This document shows positions 1 through 14,138 of a stretch of 64,000 nucleotides of DNA, piece by piece. A model generated the notes under the pieces. That model saw only the letters and a list, made by a program, of their open reading frames with translations. It made no database searches and had not been told where the DNA came from. The stretch is from Xiphias gladius (lineage: Eukaryota > Chordata > Actinopteri > Istiophoriformes > Xiphiidae). Position 1 is the stretch's first letter; each line of letters starts with the position of its first letter. The DNA is taken from assembly GCF_016859285.1 (NCBI RefSeq), contig NC_053407.1, forward strand, positions 19,526,699 to 19,590,698, written 5' to 3'. Both the position numbers and the translations under genes were made by a program.

Positions 1-134
1 CTCCTTTTTCTCTTTCTGGTGTGCAGGAAACCGTTTCATCACATCCAACAGATGCCTCTGGTAACTTTCCATCCCAGCAGAGCCAAACACATCAACAAGC
101 CGAAGCCCGATACCGATACTGATTGGCTGATGGG
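1..134 (-). other. Candidate exon of an unidentified neighbouring gene (edge-truncated)
   Basis: Read on the minus strand, a frame is open from a good acceptor (pyrimidine tract then CATCAG, near 135) to the window edge. It gives a protein-like stretch containing the words GLRLVDVFGSAGMESY and HLLDVMKRFP. The plus strand also has a convincing acceptor (pyrimidine tract ending TGTGCAG at 21-26) followed by a frame that stops at 120-122 and ends ARYRY. Only one can be real. I favour the minus reading because its codon choice looks coding. I do not recognise either product. Confidence 0.3.
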
Positions 135-1192
135 GGGAAAAAAAAGATGGTTGTGTAACCACAATCAGGCAGCATCATATAGGATTTAAGTGTCAGTCAA
201 TGATGGCTAATGTTTAATGTCTAGCACTTCTGACCATGACAGGTAACGTACATGTTCCGTGCTTGGTTTTGATCCACGGGGGGGGGGGGGGTAAAATGTT
301 ACAGCAGAAAACAAAGTTACAGGGACGCACAAGTTCTGGACATTTCAATCATGTGTTCGTTCTCATGGTTAATACTTCCTCAATTGAAACCTAAATGAGG
401 AACAAACTCAATTCCAAACTTCAGTTTTGGTTTCAGCTCCTGTGTGCAGTAGAGCTTAAAAAATTCCTACATGAATAAATCATACAGGGGATTTGTTGTG
501 ATTGAGAGCAAGAAATCGTGAAGATGATATTTTTCCTGCACAGCACATTTAGGAAAGCCTGATTTTTCTACTCAACTATGAAGTTGAGCAAATTACACAG
601 CAGTAACATTTGATCATTTTAGTTTGGTTGGAACTGAGGAGGGGGGGAAGTTGAAGTATACAAGGGGACACCACTGAATATGTGCCATGACAAATAAGGT
701 GCAATAGTGTGACACATTTCACAAACATACTTACATGGTTTATATAGAGTATGCCTCAAAATGCCTCCCACTGTGAATACTAATACAAAAACCTATTTTA
801 ATATTGCTTGGAGACTTTTAAACAGCACAGATTCCTGCTGCTATTGCTTTTTTTTTTCTGGATCATGATAAAAAAAACAAAAAACTTTTGAATAATTATA
901 GATATGAGGTAATTGCATATAACCTGCTCTTTTATTGTACAATTATACCTCTTAGATAAGCAGGAACATACATGATATTCAGCCATCAGGAAGTAGCTGA
1001 TCGTATGAATTTGATAATTTGATGATAGGAACCTAGACCGTATAGGGTCCAACTCATTTCTCGCTTTCAGTTCCCATTTGTCTGGTGAAGTCAGTGCTCA
1101 GCAACATTGCGTGTTCGTCGGTGAAGCAGTAAGAAAAAGTTAACACTCACTGCCAGCCTCAAGAACCCAGATTCTCATGCTGCCTTGTTTAC
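135..1192. other. Intergenic region and 5' flank of spi1
   Basis: There are no convincing exons here. The stretch has a poly-G run near 279-291 and AT-rich DNA. The last ~120 bases before the spi1 start probably hold its promoter and 5'UTR; I saw no TATA box there. Short open frames look random. Confidence 0.5.
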
Positions 1193-1330
1193 ATGATGGA
1201 CGGCTATGTCATGTCATCTGTAAGTGCTGCTGCTTTACTGTTTCATGTTTGACTTTTTTTCAGAACTAATCTGGTATTTCACTCTTTGGTCACAGTTTGT
1301 GACAGTGAGAGGACATCTGATAGTATATAT

Positions 1331-1368
<38 letters not shown>

Positions 1369-3796
1369 GAGGAGAAGAGGAAGACTTACTTTTGGAGTTT
1401 TGGTTGTGTTTAATGAGGACGTGTATTTGTTTTTTCTGTGGAAATTGGGAAAGAAACCCCTGACATAAAGTAAACCCAGCCTTGTGTAGGAAGTTATGTA
1501 TAGCCCCTGGTGACCTGGCCTGTTGAATTATTTATTTTATTTATCTTTCTGTCTTTATGCTCTATTAGAAACCATACAAATTAAATTTACAAAATTATTG
1601 AAAAGTAATTCTAGTGTAACACCCAATGATCATATCTGACATAATTTTGGCTGGGCAGAGAGACACAAACGTTTAGTTTCTTAATGACAAAATCTAATTT
1701 TTCCCTTCCAAAGCCCTCAGAGGAAATGATTCCAAATGAGCCAGAGAATTATCGGCCACCTGCGGAGCTGTACCCCTACCTCACTAATGTAGGGGAAATT
1801 TATGAAGGTGAGAGAACTGGATTCAACTGTTTGAAAAAAAAAAAAAAAAAGGAAAGAAGAAGAATCACTACGGGACCGAGAGTTTAAACTACTGTCACTT
1901 TTCAGACCATAGATGGACCTTCCACTCTGACCGCATCCAGTCGTCGGACTTTGAGAACTCACCAGTGAATCACCTCACAGAGCTTCAGTCTGTGTCTCCT
2001 CAACAACTGATACAACCCTACCGCTACAGCGGCGAGTCTCTGCCCCTTCACCTGGACCCTCCACTCGCTCCTCTCTCCATGTCACCCCAAGTAGGTTCAT
2101 GTGGGGAAATTAATGACGGCACAGATATTAAAATAAAATAAAAAATCTCTACATATGTTATTTGAAATACCTCCTAAGCAGGAAAAAAGATCCCTACATT
2201 TATCACAGGGTCAGTTTTTAATGTATTATTATTATTATTAGCATGTAGCAATGACGAAAACCCTTTATGTCTTTATGTCTTTATGTTTACTCCCTATTTT
2301 TCCCTTGAGTGAGGAGGGGGACATTTACCCACTGCAATCAAATCTTCACAAGCATAAGCATCTCAAGCCTAAAAGGACCCTCACAAGAAAAACTAAGGTT
2401 TTCTAAAAATTTTTAAATTATCTTTAGGTGAGCTTGGTACTAATTTACTACAGCCTTTCCTCAATTTTAAGTGAAAATGATAGCAAATTACTTGACTTGA
2501 CTTCACTTGATTTGAAATTGAAATCTTAACTAGGGCTGCCACTAATGATTATTTTCATAATTGATTAATCTCTCAATTACTTTCAAAATTACTTGTTTAG
2601 TCCAGAAATTGTCAGAAAATTGTTTTTTCCAGATTCCAAGCAGCATCATAGTAGACAAAGAAAATCAGCAAAAATTCACATTTAAGAAGCTAAAACCAGA
2701 GAATTTTTTAATTTTTCTCAAAAAACGAATGATTATAGGATTACTAAGATTGTTGCTAATTTTATCACTCTATTGATTAAAATAATCCTTAAGTCAACTA
2801 AGCATTTCAGCGCTAATCTTGATGTAAATAATGATTGGATATACATGTTTCAGAATGGAATATTATGTGAAGTGGTTTTTTACAATTAATTTATTGCTGT
2901 TTCAACAATAACAACACACTATTGTTTTTCATTTTTTCAATTTTATCCTGACAAATACAGCAGGCTATATGATGTGGACAGTCAGGGATATTTTCACTGA
3001 AATGTCAGCTACACCACATGGTCTTGCTGAGCATAGAGTTCTATTTTGGCCAAGCTACTTCCTCTTTTACAACAATGACAGCGTTTAAACGAAAATGTCA
3101 AACGCTGAATAATTGCAAAACCAAAAAATTCAACTGTGTCTCATCTCCTTCAAATCTTAAACTGTGAAATGCTCTACATTTCTCTTAAAGATCCCATATT
3201 ACACCCCATCCCTGTGCTACCAGTACCAACCCTCCACCTCGCCTGGCCATTACTACTCAGAAGAGGAACAAAGAGGAATCAGTCCCCCACTTGAGGTATC
3301 AGAGGGGGAAGATGAATTTGAAGACCACAAACACTCCTCCTTCAGAAGAGACACTAGTGAGTATTTCCATTACAGATTTTCTTCTTACATCAAGTCCCAA
3401 CATACAGAACGGCATATTTAAGGCTGGAAAAACTGATACATACCAGACAAAATAGTTTTAACGAGTCTCATTTTTCCCACTCAAGACAACAAGAAGAAAA
3501 TCCGCCTGTACCAGTTCCTCTTGGACTTGCTAAGAAATGGTGACATGAGTGACAGTATCTGGTGGGTGGACCAGGACAAGGGCATCTTCCAGTTCTCCAC
3601 AAAACACAAAGAGGCCCTTGCCAGCCACTGGGGTATCCAGAAAGGAAACCGCAAAAAAATGACCTACCAAAAAATGGCTCGAGCTCTGAGGAACTATGGT
3701 AAAACTGGAGAGATTAAAAAAGTAAAAAAGAAGCTAACCTACCAGTTCAGTGAAGAAGTGCTGAGGAACTTCTATTTACATCAGTATTCTCACTGA
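1193..3796 (+). CDS. spi1: Transcription factor PU.1 (SPI1-type ETS protein)
   Basis: PU.1 is the ETS-family master regulator of myeloid and B-lymphoid cells; it acts in the nucleus and binds purine-rich GGAA sites. The coding exons are 1193-1219, 1714-1807, 1906-2090, 3191-3356 and 3486-3796, all in phase, giving about 260 aa. The first exon encodes MMDGYVMSS; starting at 1196 would drop one Met. An acidic/Gln activation region with the PU.1 motif LTELQSV follows. A PEST-like acidic stretch ([15 protein letters not shown]) comes next, then a complete ETS domain from about residue 160. That domain has [11 protein letters not shown], the [24 protein letters not shown] recognition-helix region, and [11 protein letters not shown]. 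The ETS part is far closer to SPI1 than I would expect for SPIB or SPIC. The teleost a or b copy cannot be settled from sequence alone; linkage to cyp19a1b would fit spi1a. A polyadenylation signal AATAAA lies at 4240-4245. Confidence 0.93.
2532..2812. repeat. Dispersed short repeat, 'GGGCTGC...GATTAATC' family (copy 1)
   Basis: The copy lies in spi1 intron 3. It opens AGGGCTGCCACTAATGATTA, contains the shared core AATTCACATTTAAGAAGCT, and ends in GATTAA-rich sequence. Four related copies occur in this window (near 24400, 35030, 46280 and 60700). The inverted, GATTAATC-rich ends suggest a non-autonomous DNA transposon or MITE. Confidence 0.6.
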
Positions 3797-4037
3797 TAAG
3801 GGAACAAAGGGTGAAATTATGCTGAAATCACTAAAGTAGCCAAGATTGAATTTGCCTGTACATTTGCAATTTTACTACCAAGTTTCCTTACTTATTTATT
3901 TGTGATGCAAGTGCACTTACTCTATGGCATATGCAAACTTCCTTAGAAAAGGCTTTATTTCAGGCTCAGATGACCTTTGGGTGCCTGTCTACAAGGATTA
4001 AATTATGATTAAAGCTCAGGGACAGCTACAAAACACA

Positions 4038-4186
<149 letters not shown>

Positions 4187-5399
4187 CCCCCTGAAAAATT
4201 CAAATGTTTTTACATGACTTTTTGCCATGAATGTGTGTTAATAAATATTATGTTGTAGTCATTTTGTCAAATTACTCAAATGAACTGAATCGACATTTAA
4301 ACATGGACAGAACACATTCTGGCCCATGGTGTATTTGTGCACATGGTGCAGCTTTTATCCAGTTCAGTGGCCTGGCCTTTTAGTCTTGTTAAAGCAACAA
4401 GAAACAAACAAGAAAGTCCAACTATCAGAGATGCAATTACCTGAAAAAATAAATTGGTTTCAACATACAGCCCAGAGCTACGAAATAAGATTACAAAAAA
4501 GAAACAAAATAGAAAATTCAACCATGGTCTTCATTCAAAGATGAAATACATTTTTTCGGTAAGGAACCTTCAAATGCAGATGCAAACAGATGTTAAAGAC
4601 ATGTGGAGTGAATCTGTAGCTATGAAAAGATGGGCAACTGGCATTACCTCGACGCTGTGTTCCTGGAAAGAATGATAGATACACACAAGGACAAAACTCA
4701 AGCACACCACCCACACAGATGGAGAGCAGAAATCATATAATCATATAATATATAGTCATAGACCACATCTGATGCAAAAATGGATATGAGCAACAACAGA
4801 GCAAATGATACAAACAGCATGGGAAACACACACACAGGATCAAAATCGACAGATTATCCTGAGAAAAAAATAGATAGATAGATAGATATGCATGAACAGA
4901 TTATGGGAAAATGGGCTACAGTATAATGCCCCCCTGACTGAATGGTCTCTTTTCATCTTTTCGGGATCTTCTTGCATCTGCTTTTGGTCATTTTGTATCT
5001 TAACTGAGTGTCCGACTTTCAGACAAGAAATATTAACAGGCACCAGTGACTTATTCTGAAAAGAGGAGCTCAAACTGTCACAGTTATAGTCACACTAATG
5101 TCTATGGAATTTGTGTATAGCCAAATAAAGCCAAAACAACGTGTATAGCCTATTATTATAGACATTTACCAATGATTTGAGGCTATAACTACAATTTTTT
5201 TTATTTAATGACCTCACAAAATCCTGTCCTGTCTTATTTAACCTGAGAAGAAAATATCTAAAACATGTCAGTAGAAAAATATTAATTATAACTTTACTTA
5301 TTTAGGATTCTTTTCCCCTAAAGGATGAGTAAGTTAGTCTATTTTTAAGTTGACAAAGTTTTTATGTAAACTTTATTTGCAATATGGAATTTATAACAG

Positions 5400-5960
5400 G
5401 TTTACCATTCCAATAAAGAAATATAACAGATAAAAAGTAAAAATAAACAAAATAGAGCAAAAATAAATCACAGATCAAATTCATTATACGAGGTCATAGT
5501 TGCACAGTTTTAGAGTTTGTGCAGTATTTCAGGGTGTCCAGGTAGGATTTTAAGTAGGACAGTAAAGTTCAGTTTCTGTTATGCAAATTTGCTGGAATAT
5601 ATATGGAACTTTACAAATAAAGAAATCAAATTAATGACATTCATTTTCTTGGCAGACATTTCATCAGTCAAAATACCAGATAAAATAAAATCATTATTAA
5701 ATTCTGAGTTGAGTATCTAATTTTCTGTTTCAAAGGTTATTAAGGTCATACCAAAAAGTCCGACTAAAGGTACACTCCCAAGAGAGATGAGTCTTAGTTT
5801 CATCTGTTTTGTGACAGAGGGAACAAAGACCGCCAACATTTAATCTGTATTTTACAGTGACTGAATTAACGGGATAACACCTATGCAATATTTTTCAATA
5901 TTTATTTGAAACCAAAAAAAATCCCGGGTAACATCCTATTTTTTCCCCCAATCTACCATT
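5400..5960 (-). mobile_element. Fragment of a LINE ORF2 3' end (L1-like, zf-RVT knuckle)
   Basis: On the minus strand at about 5735-5845 a frame reads GGLCSLCHKTDETKTHLSW followed by EC. This is the Cx2C...H...C knuckle found at the C-terminus of many L1/Tx1-type LINE reverse transcriptases. Degraded sequence downstream (to about 5400) with KFHIYSSKF-like residues fits the terminal part of such ORFs. It is a short, 5'-truncated and mutated insertion with stops and no intact RT domain. Boundaries are approximate. Confidence 0.6.
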
Positions 5961-6124
5961 ATACAAATCACTGCAAAAAAAAAGAAAAAACAGAAACAGG
6001 TTTACTAATTGTATCCCTGTGGACTGTGTCATTTTAATTGATTATTTATCCATGATTTGTTTTCGTCCTCGACACGAATTAGAACCGCCCCCAGAACTGC
6101 TTTCTATGACGTCAGTTCAATCAG

Positions 6125-6164
6125 CCAATCAGAGCTCAGACGTTGTTTCGGTGCAAATTTCAAA
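6125..6164 (+). promoter_or_regulatory. CCAAT box plus CHR-like element of prc1
   Basis: CCAAT (6125-6129, in TCAGCCAATCAG) is followed about 30 bases later by TTCAAA (6159-6164), the reverse complement of the cell-cycle homology region TTTGAA. A reverse CCAAT (ATTGG) sits near 6233. NF-Y sites spaced about 30 bp from a CHR are characteristic of DREAM/MuvB-regulated G2/M genes, the class to which PRC1 belongs. Site function here is inferred. Confidence 0.6.
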
Positions 6165-6276
6165 CGCTGTCTAGTCGACAAACGGAACGGCAGCCGGACA
6201 ACCGTCGAAAGGCCGCTTTCGCGTTAAAGAGGATTGGTTATTTTTGGATAAATTTTTAGCTGTCGTCGGTGGCAAC

Positions 6277-9200
6277 ATGAGAGTGAGGTTAGTACTTAAG
6301 AACTTAATTAATTGGAGCCTCAGTAGTTTACGTTAACGGTGGTATATTAAGTTAGCAAACTTGCTTCCCGATTAGCCAGTTAATTTTAGACAAAGCTAAC
6401 GCACACAGCTTGTATCACACGCTGTGGCGGAGTAGCCGTCTGTGCATGCCGCAATGAGCCATTATGAATGGTAATTACGTTTTTCTGCTTATCTCACGCT
6501 ACTCAAAAAAAAAAAAAACTGGTGTTATTTAACGTTACAGCTAATGCTATAGCACAGCGCCGGCAGCTAGCTAGCGTCAACAGCTCTCTGCTAATAACAG
6601 ACCTGCTGCCTGATTTTTAAAATCGTCGTTAACGTTAATACTTGACTAGTTACAAAGGTGTTTAAACCCCAGAGCCCCTCAAACACTTGCTTTTTCTTCC
6701 AGTGAAGTCCACGCCGCAGAGTCTGTTGCCTACCTCAACAGAGCACTGGTCAGGTTGCAGGATATTTGGGAAGAAATCGGGATTCCAGAGGAGCAGCGCC
6801 TACAGAGAACCAATGATGTCCACAAGCACATTAAAGTGAGTCCCACATCAATTTAAATTTAATTAAAGTCTCATTGGTGACCCCTCAGAGCTAACGAACT
6901 AATGCATTTTTCCTTTCCCTTGTCCTGCAGGGTTTGCTGGACTTAATGATCGCTGAGGAAGAAGAGCTCAAGAAGAGATTAATGAAAAGCATAAAGTCCT
7001 GCCGCAAGGAACTTAGTAATTTGTGCACCGAACTTCAGCTGCCCCCCTTTGAGGTACAGTCACGTTCTGGGAATATGTTATTATTGTCTTTCCGCTGAGA
7101 AAATGGCTAACACGTTTGGACTAACTTTCTGGTTTTATCTAAAGGAGGAGGAGGGCTGCACTATGTTGCAGATGGAGAAAAACAGCCGCACCCGTCTAGA
7201 GGTGATGCAGGAGCACAAGAGGCAAAGAATGGAAGAGCTTAAAGGCCTCATTGTCAAAGATCGTGAGCTGTGTGATATTATGTGCACTACCCCTTTCTCC
7301 ATCGACCAGGACTCCGTCCCATCACTGAGTCAACTAGAGACATATCATGCCTACCTTGATGAATTGACCAAAGAGAAGGTTTTACTTTTTTCTTTACTCG
7401 CCTAAAAAAAAAAAAAATGGTTGGAACATGTCTTACATGTAACTGTCTCTTTCAGGCGTGTCGTCATGATGAATTTGTAAGCATAAAGAAGGAGATTATT
7501 GTATGCATGGATGATCTGGAGCAGAACCCGGAGACCAGTTTTGAGATGGATGTGATGTGTGAAGATGAGGAGGCATTTTGTCTGTCAAATGACAACATTG
7601 CTGCTCTTAAACTACTTCTCAGTCAGGTGATTTAGTGATAATCGCACCTAGATGTTTGTTACTGTGATACTATGATTTGACATTCTACAATATCACGTAA
7701 TAAATCATATTATAATGGATGTATGATTTCCTTCCAGCTACAAGAACGCAAGGCTGAGAAGGAACTCCGCTGTTCGGCTTTCCGCACTAAGATCCAGGAG
7801 CTGTGGGAAAGACTTCAGATTCCCCAAGAGGAGAGGGAAACACTTTCAGAGCATATGGTCAAGTCAAAGAAGAAAAACACTGAGGCAGTAAGAAGTAGTG
7901 TGTTGTTTCACAAAATACCCCCAACCCTTCCTTAACAAGAATATAATAGTGTACTCTGTGTTTCCAGCTCCAGGCTGAGCTCCAGCGTCTAGAGCTGCTG
8001 AAAATGCAGAGCATGAAAAGTGTCATTGAGGTCATCAGAGCTGAGATTGCACTTTTCTGGGGGAGCTGCTTCTATAGCCCCGAACAGCAGCAGGCCTTTG
8101 TTCCATATCATGATGGTGAGTAGCTGATGTTTAATCGAAGAGCCCTTACACTGACTATATGCACTTGATCATCACAAAGGGAGTGTGGGTCTCATTGCAT
8201 GTTTTCTTACCACAGATGATTTCACCGAAGAGCTTCTCAACCTGCACGAGGCGGAGGTCAGGACCCTGAAGAAGTATTACGAGGACCACAAAGAACTCTT
8301 TGAGGGAGTCACAAAATGGCAAGAGAACTGGACCTTGTACTTGGAACTTGACGTGAGTATTATCCTCATGAATGTAGTTGGGAAGCATTTAAAACAACTT
8401 TTCAAACTTTTCTTGGTATTGTAACGTTTGTGTGGATCTATGTGCTTCTCATCTCAGAAAAAGGCTAGTGACCCTTCAAGGTTCAACAACAGAGGTGGGA
8501 ACCTTCTGAAAGAAGAGAAGCAGAGAACTGACCTGCAGAAAAGTTTACCTAAGGTGAGGAACTGTTTAAAAGTGCTGCTCAAGCAATCCATATGCAAGAG
8601 GAGCCCAAACAGCTGAGGTTGTTAGCGCATTACCCGTTTTGGCCAATAGATGGGGATATTAAAAAATTATCTTTAGTCTGTAGTTCTTTGCACTTGATTT
8701 GAATCGTTGACTAGATTTTGACAAAGGAATTGCATTTTAGAAATTGGACTGTTATGTAATGTTGACTGGCAGTCTTTAAAACTTTAAGTTTTAAATCTGC
8801 TAACATGGCAACTGCGTGAAACAAGTTTTCCTTCTTCTTTTTTTCAGCTGGAAAAGAGTCTGAAGGCCCAAATTGATGCCTGGGAGCAGGAGCATAGCAA
8901 GGAGTTCTTGGTAAATGGACAGAAATTTCTCGAGTATGTCCAGCAGCAGTGGGATTGCCACCACACCGAAAAGGAGAAAGAGAAACAGGAAAGGGTATGT
9001 TATATTATTGCTTTGATTTTAAAATCTACAGAAAGTCTTAAATTTCCCTGTCACAAAAGTGTTGTGAATATGATTACATTCTTTTTGTTTGAAATTAGCA
9101 AATGAAGAAAACTAAACAGACTCAGGAGGACATGTTATACGGAACAGCAGTGAGGACACCGTCCAAAAGGCGGATAGCAGGGACACCCACACCTGGAAAA

Positions 9201-9554
9201 GTAAGAAAGGTGAGAAGCTGCGACAGTTTTGTCAGATTTATTGTTTGTGACCGTTGAATATGCAGTGACTCTGAGTGAACAAAAAGTTGACCCACCTTCC
9301 TGCCTCTGTCCACTTAGCTCAACGGCACCTCGACCATCTCCACTCCTAACAGCTTCCTTAGTTCAGGCCTCGGTGGAACCATGTGCCAGTCCTCCATCCA
9401 GAAACCACCTCTGTCTGCCAGCAAGGTAGGCTCACTTGTCGTCATCTCTCCTGGTGTCACCAACAAAGTTTTGCATTGTTTTTTGAAGGCCAAGCAGACC
9501 ATGAAGGGTAAATGGGTTAGCACCATACATGACCTGCTTGTTCTGGGTCCATAT

Positions 9555-9609
<55 letters not shown>

Positions 9610-10762
9610 ATGACAGTCTGAAATTAAGATGACAGAGTTGGCACAAAAACACATCATCATTCTAGCTGGTCTTGTTGTAGGGTCTTGGCCTGCGAACCCC
9701 TGGACATGGAAAGACTCCTCGTGCACTAGACCGAAACAAGGAAAACATCTCCCATCTTAACAGAAATACTCCAAGTGGAACACTAAGGTCTCAGGATACT
9801 CAAGATCACACCTTCACCTTTAACTCTATTGCTGGCTCCTATTCGGAATTTGCGGTAAATGAGGTTTTACATCTGTTTGGTACTTAACTACAGTAAATCC
9901 TCTAAAGGACAGCTTGATTACGGAAAATACTCAAATTTCCCTTACTGACATCAGCACCATGAAGTACCACTAAGCAATATTCTATTTTCAAGTCTTTTAG
10001 GATTATATAGTTAACCCAGTAAATGTATGGTTTACCATGTAAAAACCATTTGGCACCACAGTTGAGCTCAAACTTGAGCTAACACCTGTAAATCCTAGAA
10101 ATTACATAGTGTAAATCTGAAGGATTTTTTTTTTTTTAATTTCATCTTTGTTGCTAAAGATACTATATAATTTTGTATTTAGCAGTAAAAATTGACCAAA
10201 TTTGAGCCATCTTTTAGTGTTTTAATGGCTATACAGTAAAAATGTAGGTAATCAAAAAGAGGAACTAAAAAGCAACCATTTGCCAAAGCTACATAATGCA
10301 TTGTATTTATTTAGATATAAAAACTGTTAAGAAACTGATCTGCATCAAATTCAGAGATGTACTACGGATAATACAGTGAATACATGTAACAATTCTTTTT
10401 ATTCAAGTAAGTGCAGTAAGTCATGAGGAATTTTTTTTTTTTTTAATTCACTCTAATTCCTATAAACAATTCCTGACATACCAAAGACTCTAACTTGTTC
10501 ACTGGTACAGTTTCATTTGCAAAAATATTTTTCCAGAATGAATATATACAGCTGCCTTTCATATTGTCACATCACATGCTAACACAGTGTGAATGCCAAC
10601 ACATTGTCTCGTATATTCCATTATTTGACTTTACCTTTTTTTCACCTTTTAATATGAACACAGACACGGACTGATTGTCTTTCTTTACAGAGAGACCTCA
10701 CGAAGGCTTCTAAATCGAATGTGAAGTCAGAACTGCTGAACTCCACCGTCAGTCATCAGTGA
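6277..10762 (+). CDS. prc1: Protein regulator of cytokinesis 1 (MAP65/Ase1 family)
   Basis: PRC1 cross-links antiparallel microtubules in the spindle midzone, recruits KIF4A and is needed for cytokinesis. Exons: 6277-6287, 6703-6835, 6931-7053, 7145-7378, 7456-7626, 7738-7887, 7968-8115, 8216-8352, 8458-8553, 8848-8994, 9099-9209, 9318-9425, 9681-9854, 10691-10762; 604 aa against about 620 in human. The N-terminus (MRVSEVHAAESV) is the dimerisation coiled coil, followed by a helical rod. The spectrin-like microtubule-binding region includes KASDPSRFNNRGGNLLKEEK, followed by a basic tail. Thr470 (RTPSKRR) and Thr481 (TPTPGK) match the CDK1 sites known in human PRC1 by position and context. The tail after exon 13 is shorter than in human, so a small extra exon between 9855 and 10690 may have been lost or missed. 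AATAAA at 11211-11216. Whether this is teleost copy a or b is not decidable here. Confidence 0.95.
9556..9606. repeat. (CA)n microsatellite in prc1 intron 12
   Basis: An uninterrupted CA repeat of about 50 bases within the intron between 9425 and 9681. Confidence 0.95.
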
Positions 10763-11444
10763 TGGTTCAGAGGAGCTGCTCCGCCGCCGGGAGTCATTCA
10801 GCTCAGTGGTAGTTTGGTGTAGTTTTTAATAGTGGACAACAGGGAACTTTAATGTCATCTTCTTACAAAAAATGTAAATATTTTAATCTGTGTGAGCCAT
10901 TTGAGGCTCCATCTATCCTGTATTCGTAAGACTTTATTTCAGGGTTACTGCTGGAGCAGTGTTCTCTACTGTATGTATTTTTATGGCAATTTAATGATAT
11001 TCGTACCATGGCTGTTGTGGCTTTTTGACATTTTTCTTTTGGGGGTACAGCCTTTTTAAGTCACATTGTTAACCATATCTTGAGCATCACTTTTACTACC
11101 TTAGTAGTTAGCAAGTGGAACAGTGCAAGATTTTCATCCTCCAGCTGGAATGACAGCTAAATTTGTTCCTCAAACTAAATATTGAGTGCTTTTTTTAAAA
11201 TCAAGCTGTAAATAAACGTTTTAAAAAAACGTTCATCCTTACAAAGTGTAACTGTTTATTCTCCTGTCTAATTTTTAATTATACCTGAATGTTTTCATCT
11301 TATGCCTTATGGTTGAACTGCAAGGGTTTTATGTTAAGTCTGAGACCAAGTCAGAAGGCAGTATCTGTTAAGTATTCCGTTTTGACCACATACTGTTTCT
11401 TTAGCACATAGATGTGAAAATAATCCTTTATTAAGATGGTCTGT

Positions 11445-14138
<2,694 letters not shown>

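Noticed and set aside
1193-3796. SPIB or SPIC as the identity of the ETS gene
   Set aside because: The ETS domain and the LTELQSV and SPPLEVS motifs outside it match SPI1.
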